Shown here piece by piece: positions 51,608 through 61,291 of a stretch of DNA of 64,000 nucleotides. The notes under the pieces are model-generated. The model was not told the origin of the DNA. It was given only the letters and a program-made list of their open reading frames with translations, and did no database searches. The DNA comes from Methylocystis sp. IM3 (GTDB lineage: Bacteria; Pseudomonadota; Alphaproteobacteria; Rhizobiales; Beijerinckiaceae): positions 1,872,001 to 1,936,000 of the forward strand of contig NZ_JBBPBZ010000002.1 of the NCBI RefSeq assembly GCF_038070105.1, in the 5' to 3' direction. The stretch's first letter is position 1. Each line of letters opens with the position of its first letter. The position numbers and the translations under genes are program-made.

Positions 51608-53368
51608 TCAGTTCTTCGTCGTGAAGCAGGCGAAGCCGGACTTCTTGAGCGCCTTGCAGGCCGACTGGGCGCTCTGCTCCTCGAGCCCCGCGAAGCGGGC
51701 GCGCCAGAGCGTCTCATTGCCCTTCTGCACTTTCTCGGTGAAAGCCCGCGCCGTGGGCGGGAAGCCCTGAAGCTGGCTCCGCGCGCGCGAAAGCATCTGA
51801 TTGGCCTTCTCCGGGTCCTCGGCGGCGCCGATCTGAATCATCCAGCCCGGCTTGGTCGGCCGCGCGGCGTCGGCCTTCGCGACATTGGTCGTGCGGATGG
51901 CCGAGGGCGTCGTCGTGGCGACGGTGATTTCCTTGCCCCTGGCGGCGCGGCTCGAGGTGGAGCCGTCGATCACGGAGGCGAGCTCATGCTTGGGCAAATC
52001 CTTGCCGTGCGCCTTTTTGGCCGGCGCAGGCTCTTCCGCGACCCGCTTCTGAACGCCGGAGACGAAGGCGGGGCGGACTTGCGCGGCCTTTTCGACAGAC
52101 TTCTCGGATTTTTCCCGCGCCGGGATCGCGGCGGGAGGAACCGGAGCGGTGACGGCGCGGCGCAGCGCCAGCGGCGCGGGCGCGGCGGCGGCCTCGTCCG
52201 GATCGGGGGCGAGCGCGGGCTCCTCGGCGTAGGCGAGCCGCTCCGGCTGGCGCGCAACCGCCGGCTGGATCGCGGGCTCGGGAGCGGCGACGCGAGGCTC
52301 CACGACACGGGACTCGGCGACGCGCTCTACCGAGGGCGCCTCGGCGGCTTCGTCCGGCGCCGAAGCGTCTTCCGTGATTGCGGCCGCCGTGCGGACGGAC
52401 GCGCCGCCGCGGATATGCTCCTCGATCAGATTGGCCATGATGCGATCGCGGCCCGCCGCCGTGGTTCCGCCCATGACGACGGCCACGATGTGATGATTGC
52501 CCCGGCGCACGGAGGTCAGCAGGTTGAAGCCCGACGCGCGGGTGTAGCCGGTCTTGATCCCGTCCATGCCCTCGACGCGGCCGAGGAGATGGTTGTGATT
52601 GCCGTGCAGCGCGCCATTGTAGGCGAAGCTGTGGATGGAGAAATAACGATAGTAGCGCGGGAAGCGATCTTGAATCGCGCGCCCGAGGACCGAAAGGTCA
52701 TAGGCGGTCGTGATCTGGGCGGGATCGGGCAGGCCCGAGGCGTTGGCGTAATGGGTGTTCCGCATCCCGAGCGCATGAGCCTTGCGGGTCATCATCTGCG
52801 CGAACGTCCGCTCGTCGCCGCCGATGTTCTCGGCGATGGCGCAGGCGATGTCGTTCGCCGATTTGGTCACCACGGCCTTGATGGCGTTCTCGACGCTGAT
52901 GGTCTCGCCCGGCTGAAGCCCGAGCTTTGAGGGCGCCTGCGCCGCCGCATGGGAGGAGATCATCAGCGGCGTATCGAGCCGCAGACGGCCCTTTTCGAGC
53001 TGCTCGAAGAGCAGGTAGAGCGTCATCACCTTGGTGACCGAGGCCGGGTGACGCAGCTCGTGCTCATTTCGGGCGTAGAGTGTCTCGCCGCTGTTGCCGT
53101 CGACGACAATGGCCGCAAAGCCCCGGTGCTCGCCGATGATCGCGTCGCCGCCGCCAGCAGTCGAGGCGGTGAAACGGTGGCTGCGCTCATGCTGCGCGTA
53201 AGCGCGGTGATGTACAAAGTGGTGATGGAAAGCGTGATAGGAGCGATGGCCGTGGCGACGCGCTTCGGCCGGGATCGCCGTGATGGCAATGAAAGCCATG
53301 ATGGCCGCAAAAATCGCGGCGAGGGAGCGGGGCTGAGCCAGGCGGTCCAGCAAACTCGATTTCGACAT
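51608..53368 (-). CDS. D-alanyl-D-alanine carboxypeptidase with C-terminal SPOR domain
   Basis: A 586-residue exported penicillin-binding protein of the PBP5/6 (DacA) type. After the signal segment (SLAAIFAAIMAFIAITAIPA) comes a His-rich stretch. The S11 peptidase motifs are complete: SVTK (nucleophile Ser), SAN in VVTKSANDIACAIAENIGGD and KTG in DGIKTGYTRASGFN. A long Pro/Ala/Glu linker (about residues 325-500) leads to a SPOR domain (GWMIQIGAAEDPEKANQMLS; FACFTTKN) that binds denuded peptidoglycan at the septum. ATG 53368 is preferred to 53398. Confidence 0.93.
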   Translation of the reverse strand: MSKSSLLDRLAQPRSLAAIFAAIMAFIAITAIPAEARRHGHRSYHAFHHHFVHHRAYAQHERSHRFTASTAGGGDAIIGEHRGFAAIVVDGNSGETLYARNEHELRHPASVTKVMTLYLLFEQLEKGRLRLDTPLMISSHAAAQAPSKLGLQPGETISVENAIKAVVTKSANDIACAIAENIGGDERTFAQMMTRKAHALGMRNTHYANASGLPDPAQITTAYDLSVLGRAIQDRFPRYYRYFSIHSFAYNGALHGNHNHLLGRVEGMDGIKTGYTRASGFNLLTSVRRGNHHIVAVVMGGTTAAGRDRIMANLIEEHIRGGASVRTAAAITEDASAPDEAAEAPSVERVAESRVVEPRVAAPEPAIQPAVARQPERLAYAEEPALAPDPDEAAAAPAPLALRRAVTAPVPPAAIPAREKSEKSVEKAAQVRPAFVSGVQKRVAEEPAPAKKAHGKDLPKHELASVIDGSTSSRAARGKEITVATTTPSAIRTTNVAKADAARPTKPGWMIQIGAAEDPEKANQMLSRARSQLQGFPPTARAFTEKVQKGNETLWRARFAGLEEQSAQSACKALKKSGFACFTTKN

Positions 53369-53528
53369 GGGTATACGCGCCCTTACGGAAACTGGCACTT
53401 TCGGGAGGCGACAACCAGAAGTAGGAGTCGCAAAAACGCTACAGTTCCTCAGGGTAAGAGAATGCGGTTACTTGCGGGTTAAGCTTTTTTCCAAAACTGA
53501 CAGGCATTTTTGCGCCGCAACATTTTTA

Positions 53529-53557
53529 TTGACGATCTTTTGTGCAGCGCATATATT
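53529..53557 (+). promoter_or_regulatory. Strong promoter for the phasin gene
   Basis: TTGACG (53529-53534) and TATATT (53552-53557) are separated by 17 bases, close to consensus. Transcription would start near 53564, about 75 bases before the phasin ATG. This is the clearest sigma-70 promoter in the window. Confidence 0.65.
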
Positions 53558-53639
53558 TTGGATGTTAGCCGGCGCGTACGCCGCGCCGCCAGGGGGCGGC
53601 GTATCTCAGGATGCAGCGCCAATATAGAGGACGAACCCC

Positions 53640-53978
53640 ATGGTCGCCAATTTCGACAGCGTGCAGCAGATCGGAAAAGAGCAGTTCGAAGCTGTTTCCG
53701 CAGCCGCCGCGGCGGTCACGAAGGGCTGGCAGAGCATTGCGGCCGAGACGACCGATTATTCCAAGAAGTCTTTCGAGAAGAGCCGCCTGCTTGCTGAAAA
53801 GCTCATTGCGGTGAAGAAGATCGACGAAGCCTTCGCCCTCCAGACCGACTTCGCCAAGACGAGCTACGAGGATTTCGTCGCCGAGGCGACCAAGCTCGGC
53901 GAGCTTTACGCCTCGATCGCCAAGGACGCCTTCAAGCCGTTCGAGTCGGTGACGAAGACCTTCACGCCGGCCGAGTAA
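53640..53978 (+). CDS. Phasin family protein
   Basis: A 112-residue helical protein. FDSVQQIGKEQFEAVSAAAA and AKTSYEDFVAEATKLGELYA with ending VTKTFTPAE are typical of phasins that coat polyhydroxybutyrate granules. No polymerase gene is adjacent. A near-consensus promoter precedes it and a strong terminator follows, so it is a single highly expressed unit. Confidence 0.88.
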   Translation: MVANFDSVQQIGKEQFEAVSAAAAAVTKGWQSIAAETTDYSKKSFEKSRLLAEKLIAVKKIDEAFALQTDFAKTSYEDFVAEATKLGELYASIAKDAFKPFESVTKTFTPAE

Positions 53979-54023
53979 GGCTCCATCGGCGCCTCTTTCG
54001 TCCGGGGCGGCGCGACGGATTTC

Positions 54024-54060
54024 GCCCGGCGAGGCCAAGCTTCGCCGGGCTTTGCTTTTG
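54024..54060 (+). terminator. Rho-independent terminator after the phasin gene
   Basis: GCCCGGCGA-n9-TCGCCGGGC is a 9-bp perfect stem followed by TTTGCTTTTG. It lies 46 bases after the phasin stop and 56 before dnaE. Confidence 0.8.
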
Positions 54061-54115
54061 TGGACGCCCGCAATCTGCTGTTTCGGCGGGGGCTGTAAAT
54101 CATTAAACTTCGGCC

Positions 54116-57100
54116 ATGAGCGCCGGAAAAGCTGGTTTCGTCCACCTCCATCTCCACACTGCCTTTTCTCTGCGCGAGGGCGCGCTGACGATCGGCAAGC
54201 TGATCGACCTCGCCGCGCGCGACGAACAGGCGGCGCTCGCCGTCACCGACACCAATAATCTCTTCGCCGCGCTGGAATTTTCCGAAAAAGCAGCCAAGGC
54301 TGGCATACAGCCCATCGCCGGCGTGCAACTGCGCGTCGATTTCGGCGACGCGAGGAGCAGCGGCGCCTCGGCGCGCGACGAGGGCAAGGGCAATATCGTC
54401 CTCCTCGCCAAATCCGAGACCGGCTATCTCAACCTCATGCGGATCGCCTCGCGCGCCTGGCTCGATACGGAGGAGGGCGACGAGCCGCATGTAACGCTCG
54501 CCGCTCTGGCCGAGGACGCTGCCGAGCTGATCGCGCTGACCGGCGGGCCGGATGGGCCGCTCGACCGCATGTTCGCGGCTGGCCAACCGGAATCCGCGCG
54601 GGCGCGACTGGAGACGCTGCTCGGCTTCTTCGGGGACCGGCTCTATCTGGAGCTTCAGCGCCACAAGCTCCCCTCCGAGCAGGAGGTCGAGCCGCAGCTT
54701 CTTGACCTCGCCTATCGAAAGGGCGTGCCTCTCGTCGCGACGAACGAGCCCTATTTCGCCGCGCGCAGCGATTTCGAGGCCCATGACGCGCTGCTCTGCA
54801 TCGCCGAGGGCACGGTGACAGGCGTCGCCGACCGCCGCCGCGTCACGCCGGAGCATTATTTCAAGACCCGCGCGGAGATGCGGGCGCTCTTCGCCGATCT
54901 CGAGGAGGCGACCGCCAATACGGTCGAAATCGCGCGCCGCGTTAGCTACCGACCGCGCACCCGCAAGCCGATCATGCCGCGCTTTCTGCGCGACGCGCCG
55001 GACGACCGGCCGCTCACCGAAGTTGAGGCCGAGGAACTGCGCCGCCAGGCGACCGAGGGGCTGGAGGCCCGGCTCTCCGCCCATGGTCCGGCGGAGGGCT
55101 TTACCCGCGAAGACTATTCGGCCCGCCTCGACTTCGAGCTCTCGACCATCGAGAAGATGGGCTTTCCCGGCTACTTCCTGATCGTCTCGGACTTCATCAA
55201 ATACGCCAAGGCGCAAGGCATTCCGGTGGGGCCGGGGCGCGGCTCGGGCGCGGGGTCGCTCGTCGCCTACGCCCTGACCATCACCGACCTCGATCCGCTG
55301 CGCTTCGGGCTGTTCTTCGAACGCTTCCTCAATCCCGAGCGCGTGTCGATGCCGGACTTCGACATCGACTTCTGCCAGACGCGGCGAGGCGAGGTGATCG
55401 ATTACGTTCGCGACCGCTACGGCGCGGACCGCGTGGCGCAGATCATCACCTTCGGCTCCTTTCTCGCGCGCGGCGTGCTGCGCAGCGTCGGCCGCGTGCT
55501 GGAAATGCCGCTCGGCCAGGTCGACAAGCTCGCCAAGCTCGTGCCGCAGAACCCGGCCAAGCCCGTAACTCTTGCGGAGGCTGTCGCCGGCGAGCAGAAG
55601 TTGAAGGAGGCCGCCGAGCAGGACGAGCGCGTGGCGCGGCTGTTCAAGATCGCTGGGGCGCTCGAAGGGCTCTATTCCAACGCCTCGACCCACGCCGCGG
55701 GCGTCGTCATCGGCGACCGGCCGCTGCATCAGGTGACGCCGCTCTACCGCGACCCGAAGTCCGACATGCCGGCGACCCAGTTCAACATGAAGTGGGTGGA
55801 GCCGGCCGGGCTGATCAAATTCGACTTTCTCGGGCTCAAGACGCTGACCGTGCTCGCCATGGCGGGCAAGCTCGCCCGCCGCCGCGACCCGGATTTCGAC
55901 CTCGCCAAGGTTCCGCTCGACGACAGGGACACATACGCCATGCTCGGGCGCGGCGAGACCGTGGGTGTGTTCCAGCTCGAAAGCGCCGGCATGCGCAAGG
56001 CGCTGGTCGAGATGCACGCCGACCGTTTCGAGGACATCATCGCCCTCGTCGCCCTCTACCGCCCCGGCCCGATGGCCAACATCCCGACCTATTGCGCGGT
56101 GAAGCACGGCGACGAGGAGGCGGATTACTACCACCCCAAGATCGAGCCCATCCTCAAGGAGACCTTCGGCGTCATCATCTATCAGGAACAGGTGATGCAG
56201 ATCGCCCAGGTGCTCTCCGGCTATACGCTGGGCGAGGCCGACATGCTCCGCCGCGCCATGGGCAAGAAGATCAAGGCCGAGATGGACGCCCAGCGCGAGC
56301 GCTTCGTCAAAGGCGCCATCGAGCGAGAGGTGAAGGCCGATCTCGCCAATTTCATCTTCGACCTGCTGGCGAAATTCGCCGACTACGGCTTCAACAAATC
56401 CCACGCGGCGGCCTATGCGCTGATCGCCTATCAGACCGCCTGGTTCAAGGCGCATTACCCGGCCGAGTTCCTCGCCGCTTCTATGACCTTCGACAAGAGC
56501 CAGACCGACAAGCTGGCCGAGTTTCGCGACGAGGCGCGCCGGCTGGGCATTGCGGTTGAGCCGCCCTCGATCCGGCGCTCCGGCGTCGATTTCGACGTGG
56601 CGCCCGGCGCGGACGGCAAGCTCACGATCCGCTATGCGCTTTCGGCCATCAAGGGGGTGGGCGAGGGGCAGGCGGAGTCGATCGTCCGCTCGCGCGGCGA
56701 CCGCCCCTTCACGAGCCTTTCCGACTTCGCGCGGCGCCTCAACCCGCGCGAGGTGAACAAGAAGGTGCTCGAAAATCTCGCCGCCTGCGGCGCCTTCGAC
56801 GAGCTGGACCCCAATCGCGCCCGCGCCTTCGCCGCCATCGAGCCGATCCTCGCCGCCGCCAACCGCCACGCCGAGGACCGCAAGGCCGGACAGAACGCGC
56901 TCTTCGGGGAGGCCGAGGCGGACGACCTCGCGCTGCCCAAGGTCCAGCAATGGCCGGCGGGGGAGAGGCTCAGGCGCGAATATGAGGCGGCGGGATTCTT
57001 CCTTTCCGGCCACCCGCTCGATTCCTATGCCGGCCTCCTACCCAAATTGAGGGTGTCGCGCTGGACCAAATTCGTGGCCGACGTGAAGAACGGCGCCACC

Positions 57101-57577
57101 GCCGGCCGCCTCGCGGCGGTGGTTCTGGACCGCGCCGAGCGCCGAACCAAGTCCGGCTCCAAGATGGGCATCGTCCAGCTCTCCGATACGACTGGCCAAT
57201 ATGAGGCCATCCTTTTCTCGGAAGCGCTCAACCAGTATCGCGACGCACTGGAGAAGGGCGCCGCCGTTCTGGTCACGCTCTCGGCCAGCGTCGATGGCGA
57301 CGAGGTGCGCGCCCGCATCGTCACGGTCGAGCCGCTGGCCGCCGCGGCCGCCCGCGCCCATCGCGGCCTGCGAGTCGTTGTCGGGGACAAAAGTCCGATC
57401 GATAGGATTAAAGACAGGATCTCCGGAAAGGGCGAGGGCGAGATTTCGGTCCTCGTCCGGCGCGATGTCGCGCCGGAAGAAATCGAAATACGCCTGCCGG
57501 GCGGCTATCCGGTCAACGCTGAAGTCGCCTCCGCGCTGCGGGAAATCCCCGGTGTGCTGGAGGTCGAATATTTGTGA
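54116..57577 (+). CDS. dnaE: DNA polymerase III alpha subunit
   Basis: A 1153-residue replicative polymerase. The PHP domain begins HLHLHTAFSLREGALTIGKL. The polymerase core has GPGRGSGAGSLVAYAL, the catalytic aspartates in MPDFDIDFCQTRRGEVIDYV and the fingers YRPGPMANIP. Helix-hairpin-helix (AIKGVGEGQAESIVRSRGDR) and the OB fold (AAVVLDRAERRTKSGSKMGI) are in order. It is the main DnaE1 type. ATG 54116 is the natural start. An inverted repeat and AT-rich DNA follow the stop. Confidence 0.97.
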   Translation: MSAGKAGFVHLHLHTAFSLREGALTIGKLIDLAARDEQAALAVTDTNNLFAALEFSEKAAKAGIQPIAGVQLRVDFGDARSSGASARDEGKGNIVLLAKSETGYLNLMRIASRAWLDTEEGDEPHVTLAALAEDAAELIALTGGPDGPLDRMFAAGQPESARARLETLLGFFGDRLYLELQRHKLPSEQEVEPQLLDLAYRKGVPLVATNEPYFAARSDFEAHDALLCIAEGTVTGVADRRRVTPEHYFKTRAEMRALFADLEEATANTVEIARRVSYRPRTRKPIMPRFLRDAPDDRPLTEVEAEELRRQATEGLEARLSAHGPAEGFTREDYSARLDFELSTIEKMGFPGYFLIVSDFIKYAKAQGIPVGPGRGSGAGSLVAYALTITDLDPLRFGLFFERFLNPERVSMPDFDIDFCQTRRGEVIDYVRDRYGADRVAQIITFGSFLARGVLRSVGRVLEMPLGQVDKLAKLVPQNPAKPVTLAEAVAGEQKLKEAAEQDERVARLFKIAGALEGLYSNASTHAAGVVIGDRPLHQVTPLYRDPKSDMPATQFNMKWVEPAGLIKFDFLGLKTLTVLAMAGKLARRRDPDFDLAKVPLDDRDTYAMLGRGETVGVFQLESAGMRKALVEMHADRFEDIIALVALYRPGPMANIPTYCAVKHGDEEADYYHPKIEPILKETFGVIIYQEQVMQIAQVLSGYTLGEADMLRRAMGKKIKAEMDAQRERFVKGAIEREVKADLANFIFDLLAKFADYGFNKSHAAAYALIAYQTAWFKAHYPAEFLAASMTFDKSQTDKLAEFRDEARRLGIAVEPPSIRRSGVDFDVAPGADGKLTIRYALSAIKGVGEGQAESIVRSRGDRPFTSLSDFARRLNPREVNKKVLENLAACGAFDELDPNRARAFAAIEPILAAANRHAEDRKAGQNALFGEAEADDLALPKVQQWPAGERLRREYEAAGFFLSGHPLDSYAGLLPKLRVSRWTKFVADVKNGATAGRLAAVVLDRAERRTKSGSKMGIVQLSDTTGQYEAILFSEALNQYRDALEKGAAVLVTLSASVDGDEVRARIVTVEPLAAAAARAHRGLRVVVGDKSPIDRIKDRISGKGEGEISVLVRRDVAPEEIEIRLPGGYPVNAEVASALREIPGVLEVEYL

Positions 57578-57947
57578 TGAAGTTCTTGTTGAACTTGAAG
57601 TTCAAGTTGAACTTAATTTTGTAAGTCACTGATATTAAAATATTTCAATTTTCATGTATCACTTTTAATCCATTTTCTCAGCACTGCTGAACCCGTTTTC
57701 GACCCATGCTGGGAAGTCCCAGACTGAGGCCGCCGGCCTTGAGGCTCCTCATTCAATGCCATGCCCGCGCGGCAAGAGGAGAGACGCCTCGCGCCAGCTC
57801 CACTGACATGGCCTGAATGGCAAGCCGAAGCGCTGATAGGAAAATGCTCCTGTTGATGGCGGCGTGGGAAAGGGAACGATGGCGGCGCATTTGACGTTAA
57901 CCCAGTGCGCTCCTTCGATTGGCGGAGGGGCGTCGGGGGAGTCTGTC
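57578..57947. other. Intergenic region after dnaE with a 17-base palindrome
   Basis: AACTTGAA-G-TTCAAGTT at 57592-57608 is a perfect odd palindrome inside a run of GTTGAACTT-like repeats, followed by AT-rich DNA (to about 57670). It could act as a weak terminator or a binding site. No gene is supported in the rest of the stretch. Confidence 0.45.
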
Positions 57948-58286
57948 ATGGGCGATTTTCTGGACGCGGCGCTCGGCGCCTCGGCGTCCTCCCTGCACGT
58001 ACAGTTCGCCGCCTTTGTGATCATGGGGCTCGCCGTGGGGTGGGGCCTCGGGCAGCAATCGGGCAGATGGGGAGGCTGGTCTCCAACGCTCGCCATCATG
58101 GGCGTTTGCGGCGCCTGGCTCGGGGCGGAGCTGGCCTGCCTGATTGGGCGGGCGACGAGAGGCGGCGCGACCGAGTTCGTAGCCGCGTTTCTGGGCGCGG
58201 CGGCGCTTGCCTATGCGTGGCGCCGGCGGCATCCGCCATTATCGGAGCGACCCGACCACATTGCCCTTGGCCGGTTCAGCGCCTAG
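57948..58286 (+). CDS. GlsB/YeaQ/YmgE-like small membrane protein
   Basis: A 112-residue protein with three hydrophobic segments (QFAAFVIMGLAVGWGLG; WSPTLAIMGVCGAWLGAELA; VAAFLGAAALAYAW). The Gly-rich pattern GLAVGWGLG...GxWLGAE resembles transglycosylase-associated proteins. The function is unknown. ATG 57948 has GGGGA 7 bases upstream; earlier in-frame ATGs lack it. It lies 25 bases before lipA. Confidence 0.6.
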   Translation: MGDFLDAALGASASSLHVQFAAFVIMGLAVGWGLGQQSGRWGGWSPTLAIMGVCGAWLGAELACLIGRATRGGATEFVAAFLGAAALAYAWRRRHPPLSERPDHIALGRFSA

Positions 58287-58311
58287 ATAAAGGCGCAGGG
58301 GGAGGCTCCCT

Positions 58312-59298
58312 GTGCCCGTCATCGACCTCTTGAACAACGACCCGCGCCCGAAAACGGGCGCGCTGCGCCACCCTGAGAAAGCGGCCCGGCCCGATCAGCC
58401 CGTGCTGCGAAAGCCGTCGTGGATCAGGGTGAAGGCGCCGGGCTCCAAAGCCTGGGCCGAGACCAGCGCGCTCTTGAAGGACGCCGGCCTCGCCACGGTC
58501 TGCCAGGAAGCCGCCTGTCCCAATATCGGCGAGTGCTGGGAAAAGAAGCACGCCACCTTCATGATCATGGGGGAGGTCTGCACGCGGGCCTGCGCCTTCT
58601 GCAATGTCGCCACCGGTCTTCCGGCGCAGCTTGATCCGGACGAGCCGGACAGGGTGGCCGAAGCGACGAACGCCCTCGGCCTCTCTCATGTCGTCGTCAC
58701 TTCGGTCGACCGGGATGACCTGCCGGACGGCGGCGCCGAGCATTTCGCGCGGACGATCCGGGCAATCCGGCAGATATGTCCCGGCGTGACGATCGAAGTG
58801 CTGACGCCCGACTTTTTGCGCAAGGAGGGCGCCCTCGAGCAGGTGGTCGAGGCGGCGCCGGATGTCTTCAACCACAATCTCGAGACCGTGCCGTCTCTCT
58901 ATGTGACAGTGCGCCCCGGCGCCCGCTATTTCCACTCCCTGCGGCTCTTGCAGCGCGTCAAGGAGCTGAACCCTCGGCTCTTCACCAAATCCGGCCTCAT
59001 GCTCGGCCTCGGCGAGACCCGCAACGAGGTGATGCAGGTGATGGACGACATGCGCTCGGCCGACATCGACTTCATCACGCTCGGCCAATATCTCCAGCCG
59101 ACCCGCAAGCACCATCCCGTAGCCCGTTTCGTCACGCCCGAGGAGTTCGACGCCTATAAGGCGCTCGCCTTCGCCAAGGGCTTCGCCCATGTCGCCGCCT
59201 CGCCGCTCACGCGCTCGTCGCACCACGCCGGCGAGGATTTCGAGCGGCTGCGGAAGGCGCGCACGGCGGGAGTCGATATGGACAGCTCGGCGGAATGA
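58312..59298 (+). CDS. lipA: Lipoyl synthase
   Basis: A 328-residue radical-SAM enzyme that inserts two sulfurs into protein-bound octanoyl groups. The auxiliary cluster cysteines are in [14 protein letters not shown], the radical-SAM CxxxCxxC in [13 protein letters not shown], and the C-terminal [10 protein letters not shown] motif is present. GTG 58312 follows GGGGGAGG at good spacing. The COQ10/RatA gene lies downstream across a pilin gene, in place of the more usual direct contact. Confidence 0.96.
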   Translation: MPVIDLLNNDPRPKTGALRHPEKAARPDQPVLRKPSWIRVKAPGSKAWAETSALLKDAGLATVCQEAACPNIGECWEKKHATFMIMGEVCTRACAFCNVATGLPAQLDPDEPDRVAEATNALGLSHVVVTSVDRDDLPDGGAEHFARTIRAIRQICPGVTIEVLTPDFLRKEGALEQVVEAAPDVFNHNLETVPSLYVTVRPGARYFHSLRLLQRVKELNPRLFTKSGLMLGLGETRNEVMQVMDDMRSADIDFITLGQYLQPTRKHHPVARFVTPEEFDAYKALAFAKGFAHVAASPLTRSSHHAGEDFERLRKARTAGVDMDSSAE

Positions 59299-59463
59299 CG
59301 CTGACACTTTCCGACGTATCGTGGTGTCACTTTTTTAGGGATGCGAAGAGCGCCCGACTGTCGAGATCGAGCTGTTAACCTGATCCTGAGCCTTGTCGAC
59401 AATAATTGTCGACGCGTGACGCCGTGGAAGGCATGGCGGAGGCTTGGATACGGAGTTCCAGCA

Positions 59464-59622
59464 ATGAGAAAGATCAAGGAGTTTTTGGCCGATGACTCTG
59501 GCGCAACGGCTATCGAATACGGCCTCCTGACAGCGCTGCTTTGCACCGGCATCATTGCGTCGACCAGGGCGCTAGGAACGAAGCTTTCGACGACCTTCGC
59601 GGCGGTCACGGGCAACCTTTAG
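59464..59622 (+). CDS. Flp-type pilin, 52 aa
   Basis: MRKIKEFLADDSGATAIEYG is a short leader with the G/ATAIEYGLL processing site of Flp/Fap pilins, followed by the hydrophobic helix GLLTALLCTGIIASTRALGT. It is the major subunit type of Tad pili, but no tad/cpa genes are in view. The ATG at 59464 is used; the frame is open upstream to 59341 without family match. Confidence 0.85.
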   Translation: MRKIKEFLADDSGATAIEYGLLTALLCTGIIASTRALGTKLSTTFAAVTGNL

Positions 59623-60029
59623 GTTCGTCTACAGGGGGCGCATGAGCCTTCGAGCGCCCTGCGCCCAAAGCGGCAGGGGTCGAGATGCGCTCGGCGCCTG
59701 GTTTTTTAGGCCCAGCTCCCGGATGGCCGCACCGGCGCCCCTCCGAGTGTGCCCCCCCCCGTGAGACGCGCGAGAGCGCACGCCCTCCCGCTCTGGCGCT
59801 CCCGGCCCAGAGCGGGCGAGGGCCGCCCGTAATCTTCGGCGTTCTCACCCTCGGGCGGGCAGGGCGCCGTGGCTCCAGAAGCCTTTTTCGGGCGCGGATT
59901 GGTCTTTCCCGGATGAGCGCGCCCCCGGCATATTTCCTTCCTTTCACAGGCGACGTAATCTCCAGCGCTATCGAAGCCGTCGACGAGCACGTTTCCTCCC
60001 CGGCGGAAATCGCTTAAAAGCCCGGACCC
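59623..60029. other. Intergenic region with a strong hairpin
   Basis: CCCGCTCTGG and CCAGAGCGGG (about 59788-59815) form a 10-bp perfect stem, extended outward by GCCCT/AGGGC with a bulge. A run of nine or ten C lies at about 59751-59760. No protein is supported. It may terminate pilin transcription or be a REP-like element. Confidence 0.5.
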
Positions 60030-60512
60030 ATGAAAAGCTTTCGCACGCGCCGCCACGTCTCCCACAGCGCCGCTGACATGTTCGCCCTGGTCGCCAATGT
60101 CGAGACCTACCCGCAATTCGTGCCGCTCTGTGAGGCCATGCGAGTCCGCCGCCGCGCGGAAGTCGCGCCGGGGGTCGTCGAGCTGGTGGCCGAGATGCAG
60201 GTCGGCTTCAAGGCCATCTGCGAACGCTATACGAGCCGCGTCACCTGCGACTCGAACACGCTCGAGGTGAGGGTCGGCTACATCGACGGGCCGTTCCGCA
60301 AGCTCGACAACCGCTGGTCCTTCCGTGAAGAGGCGCCGGGACCCGACGGCGCGCCCCGCTCGATCATTGATTTCTTCATCGCCTACGAATTCAAGAGCGT
60401 GGCGCTCGGCCTTGTCATGGGCGCCATGTTCGACAAGGCTTTCCAGAAATACGCCGACGCCTTCGTGAAGCGCGCCGACGAGGTTTATGGCCGGCGTCGG
60501 GCGCCGAAATAA
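60030..60512 (+). CDS. COQ10/RatA-type START-domain protein
   Basis: A 160-residue protein of the COQ10 family. KSFRTRRHVSHSAADMFALV, ANVETYPQFVPLCEAMRVRR and the C-terminal MFDKAFQKYADAFVKRADEV are typical. COQ10 binds ubiquinone and helps its use in respiration; the E. coli relative RatA is described as a toxin that blocks 70S assembly. In alphaproteobacteria next to lipA the quinone-binding role is likelier. Confidence 0.9.
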   Translation: MKSFRTRRHVSHSAADMFALVANVETYPQFVPLCEAMRVRRRAEVAPGVVELVAEMQVGFKAICERYTSRVTCDSNTLEVRVGYIDGPFRKLDNRWSFREEAPGPDGAPRSIIDFFIAYEFKSVALGLVMGAMFDKAFQKYADAFVKRADEVYGRRRAPK

Positions 60513-60587
60513 GACCTGTCCGTCGGAGAAAGGCCCCACCGGCGCGCGATCGCGGCGCCGGACCGTCCAACTCACCTTCCTGATGAA

Positions 60588-60640
60588 TTACGTCCAGCGT
60601 AAAAACTTTACGTCGCACGTAATTTACGTCACAGCATAAA
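60588..60640. promoter_or_regulatory. Three tandem TTACGTC palindromes
   Basis: TTACGTCCAGCGTAA (60588), TTACGTCGCACGTAA (60608, perfect TTACGT-n3-ACGTAA) and TTACGTCACAGCATAA (60624) follow each other with spacings of 20 and 16 bases. They lie in an AT-rich gap between the convergent COQ10/RatA and arfB genes. Repeated operators are unusual where no gene starts. Confidence 0.6.
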
Positions 60641-60662
60641 TACGGGAAGCGTAATTCCAGCG

Positions 60663-61085
60663 CTAATCATGATCCGGTCGGGCGCGCATCGCCTTGACGC
60701 CGCCACGCAGTTTCTTGCCTTCCAGGCGACGGATTTTCGAACCGAGCGTCGGTTTGGTCTTGCGCCGCGGGGGTGGCGGCGGGGCGGCGGCTTCACGGAT
60801 CAGGTCGATAAGGCGCTCGATGGCGTCGGCGCGGTTTCGCTCCTGGGTCCGGTGGCGCTGCGCCTCGATGATGATCACGCCATCCTTGGTGAGCCGCGCG
60901 CCCGCCAGACGCTCCAGCCGCGCCCGGACGCCCTCGGGAAGACTCGGAGACCGCCGCGCGTCGAAGCGCAGGCGGACGGCGGTCTCGACCTTCTGCACAT
61001 TCTGTCCGCCGGGGCCGGAAGCGCGCAGGAATTCGAGCGTGATTTCCCCGTCTTCGAGCCAGAGGAATGGCGTGATTCGTATCAT
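60663..61085 (-). CDS. arfB: Peptidyl-tRNA hydrolase ArfB (ribosome rescue)
   Basis: A 140-residue protein. The catalytic GGQ is in LRASGPGGQNVQKVETAVRL, and the C-terminal basic tail (RRKTKPTLGSKIRRLEGKKL) enters the empty mRNA channel. It frees nascent chains from stalled ribosomes. ATG 61085 starts MIRITPFLWL; an in-frame ATG 4 codons earlier is possible. Confidence 0.92.
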   Translation of the reverse strand: MIRITPFLWLEDGEITLEFLRASGPGGQNVQKVETAVRLRFDARRSPSLPEGVRARLERLAGARLTKDGVIIIEAQRHRTQERNRADAIERLIDLIREAAAPPPPPRRKTKPTLGSKIRRLEGKKLRGGVKAMRARPDHD

Positions 61086-61182
61086 GGCGGGTCCCAAGCC
61101 TTTTCGGGCGCTGCGCGAAATTCATATCAATCGGCGCCCCGGCTCGGGGAATGTCAAGACGAGAGCGTTGATTATAACTATC

Positions 61183-61217
61183 GTTCTAACGCCATATAAT
61201 TTTACGAACGTTAGAAC
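61183..61217. promoter_or_regulatory. Perfect 9-bp inverted repeat around a TATAAT box
   Basis: GTTCTAACG (61183-61191) and CGTTAGAAC (61209-61217) flank TATAAT at 61195-61200. TTATAA at 61172-61177 is a weak -35. It lies between the divergent arfB and DUF6671 genes, placed to be a promoter and operator. Confidence 0.6.
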
Positions 61218-61291
61218 AACGGCAGGCAATTTCTGGCCCTTGCGAAAAAGGCTACAAGGGGCAGGCGCGCAGACAGGCGACGGCTCGAAAA

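Noticed and set aside
53906..57013. Long open frame of 1035 codons opposite dnaE
   Set aside because: It is the antisense shadow of dnaE in GC-rich codon usage; the sequence is Leu/Arg/Gly/Asp-rich with no domain.
59685..60017. 110-codon plus-strand frame
   Set aside because: Pro/Arg-rich translation of a GC-rich intergenic hairpin region without ribosome site or family match.
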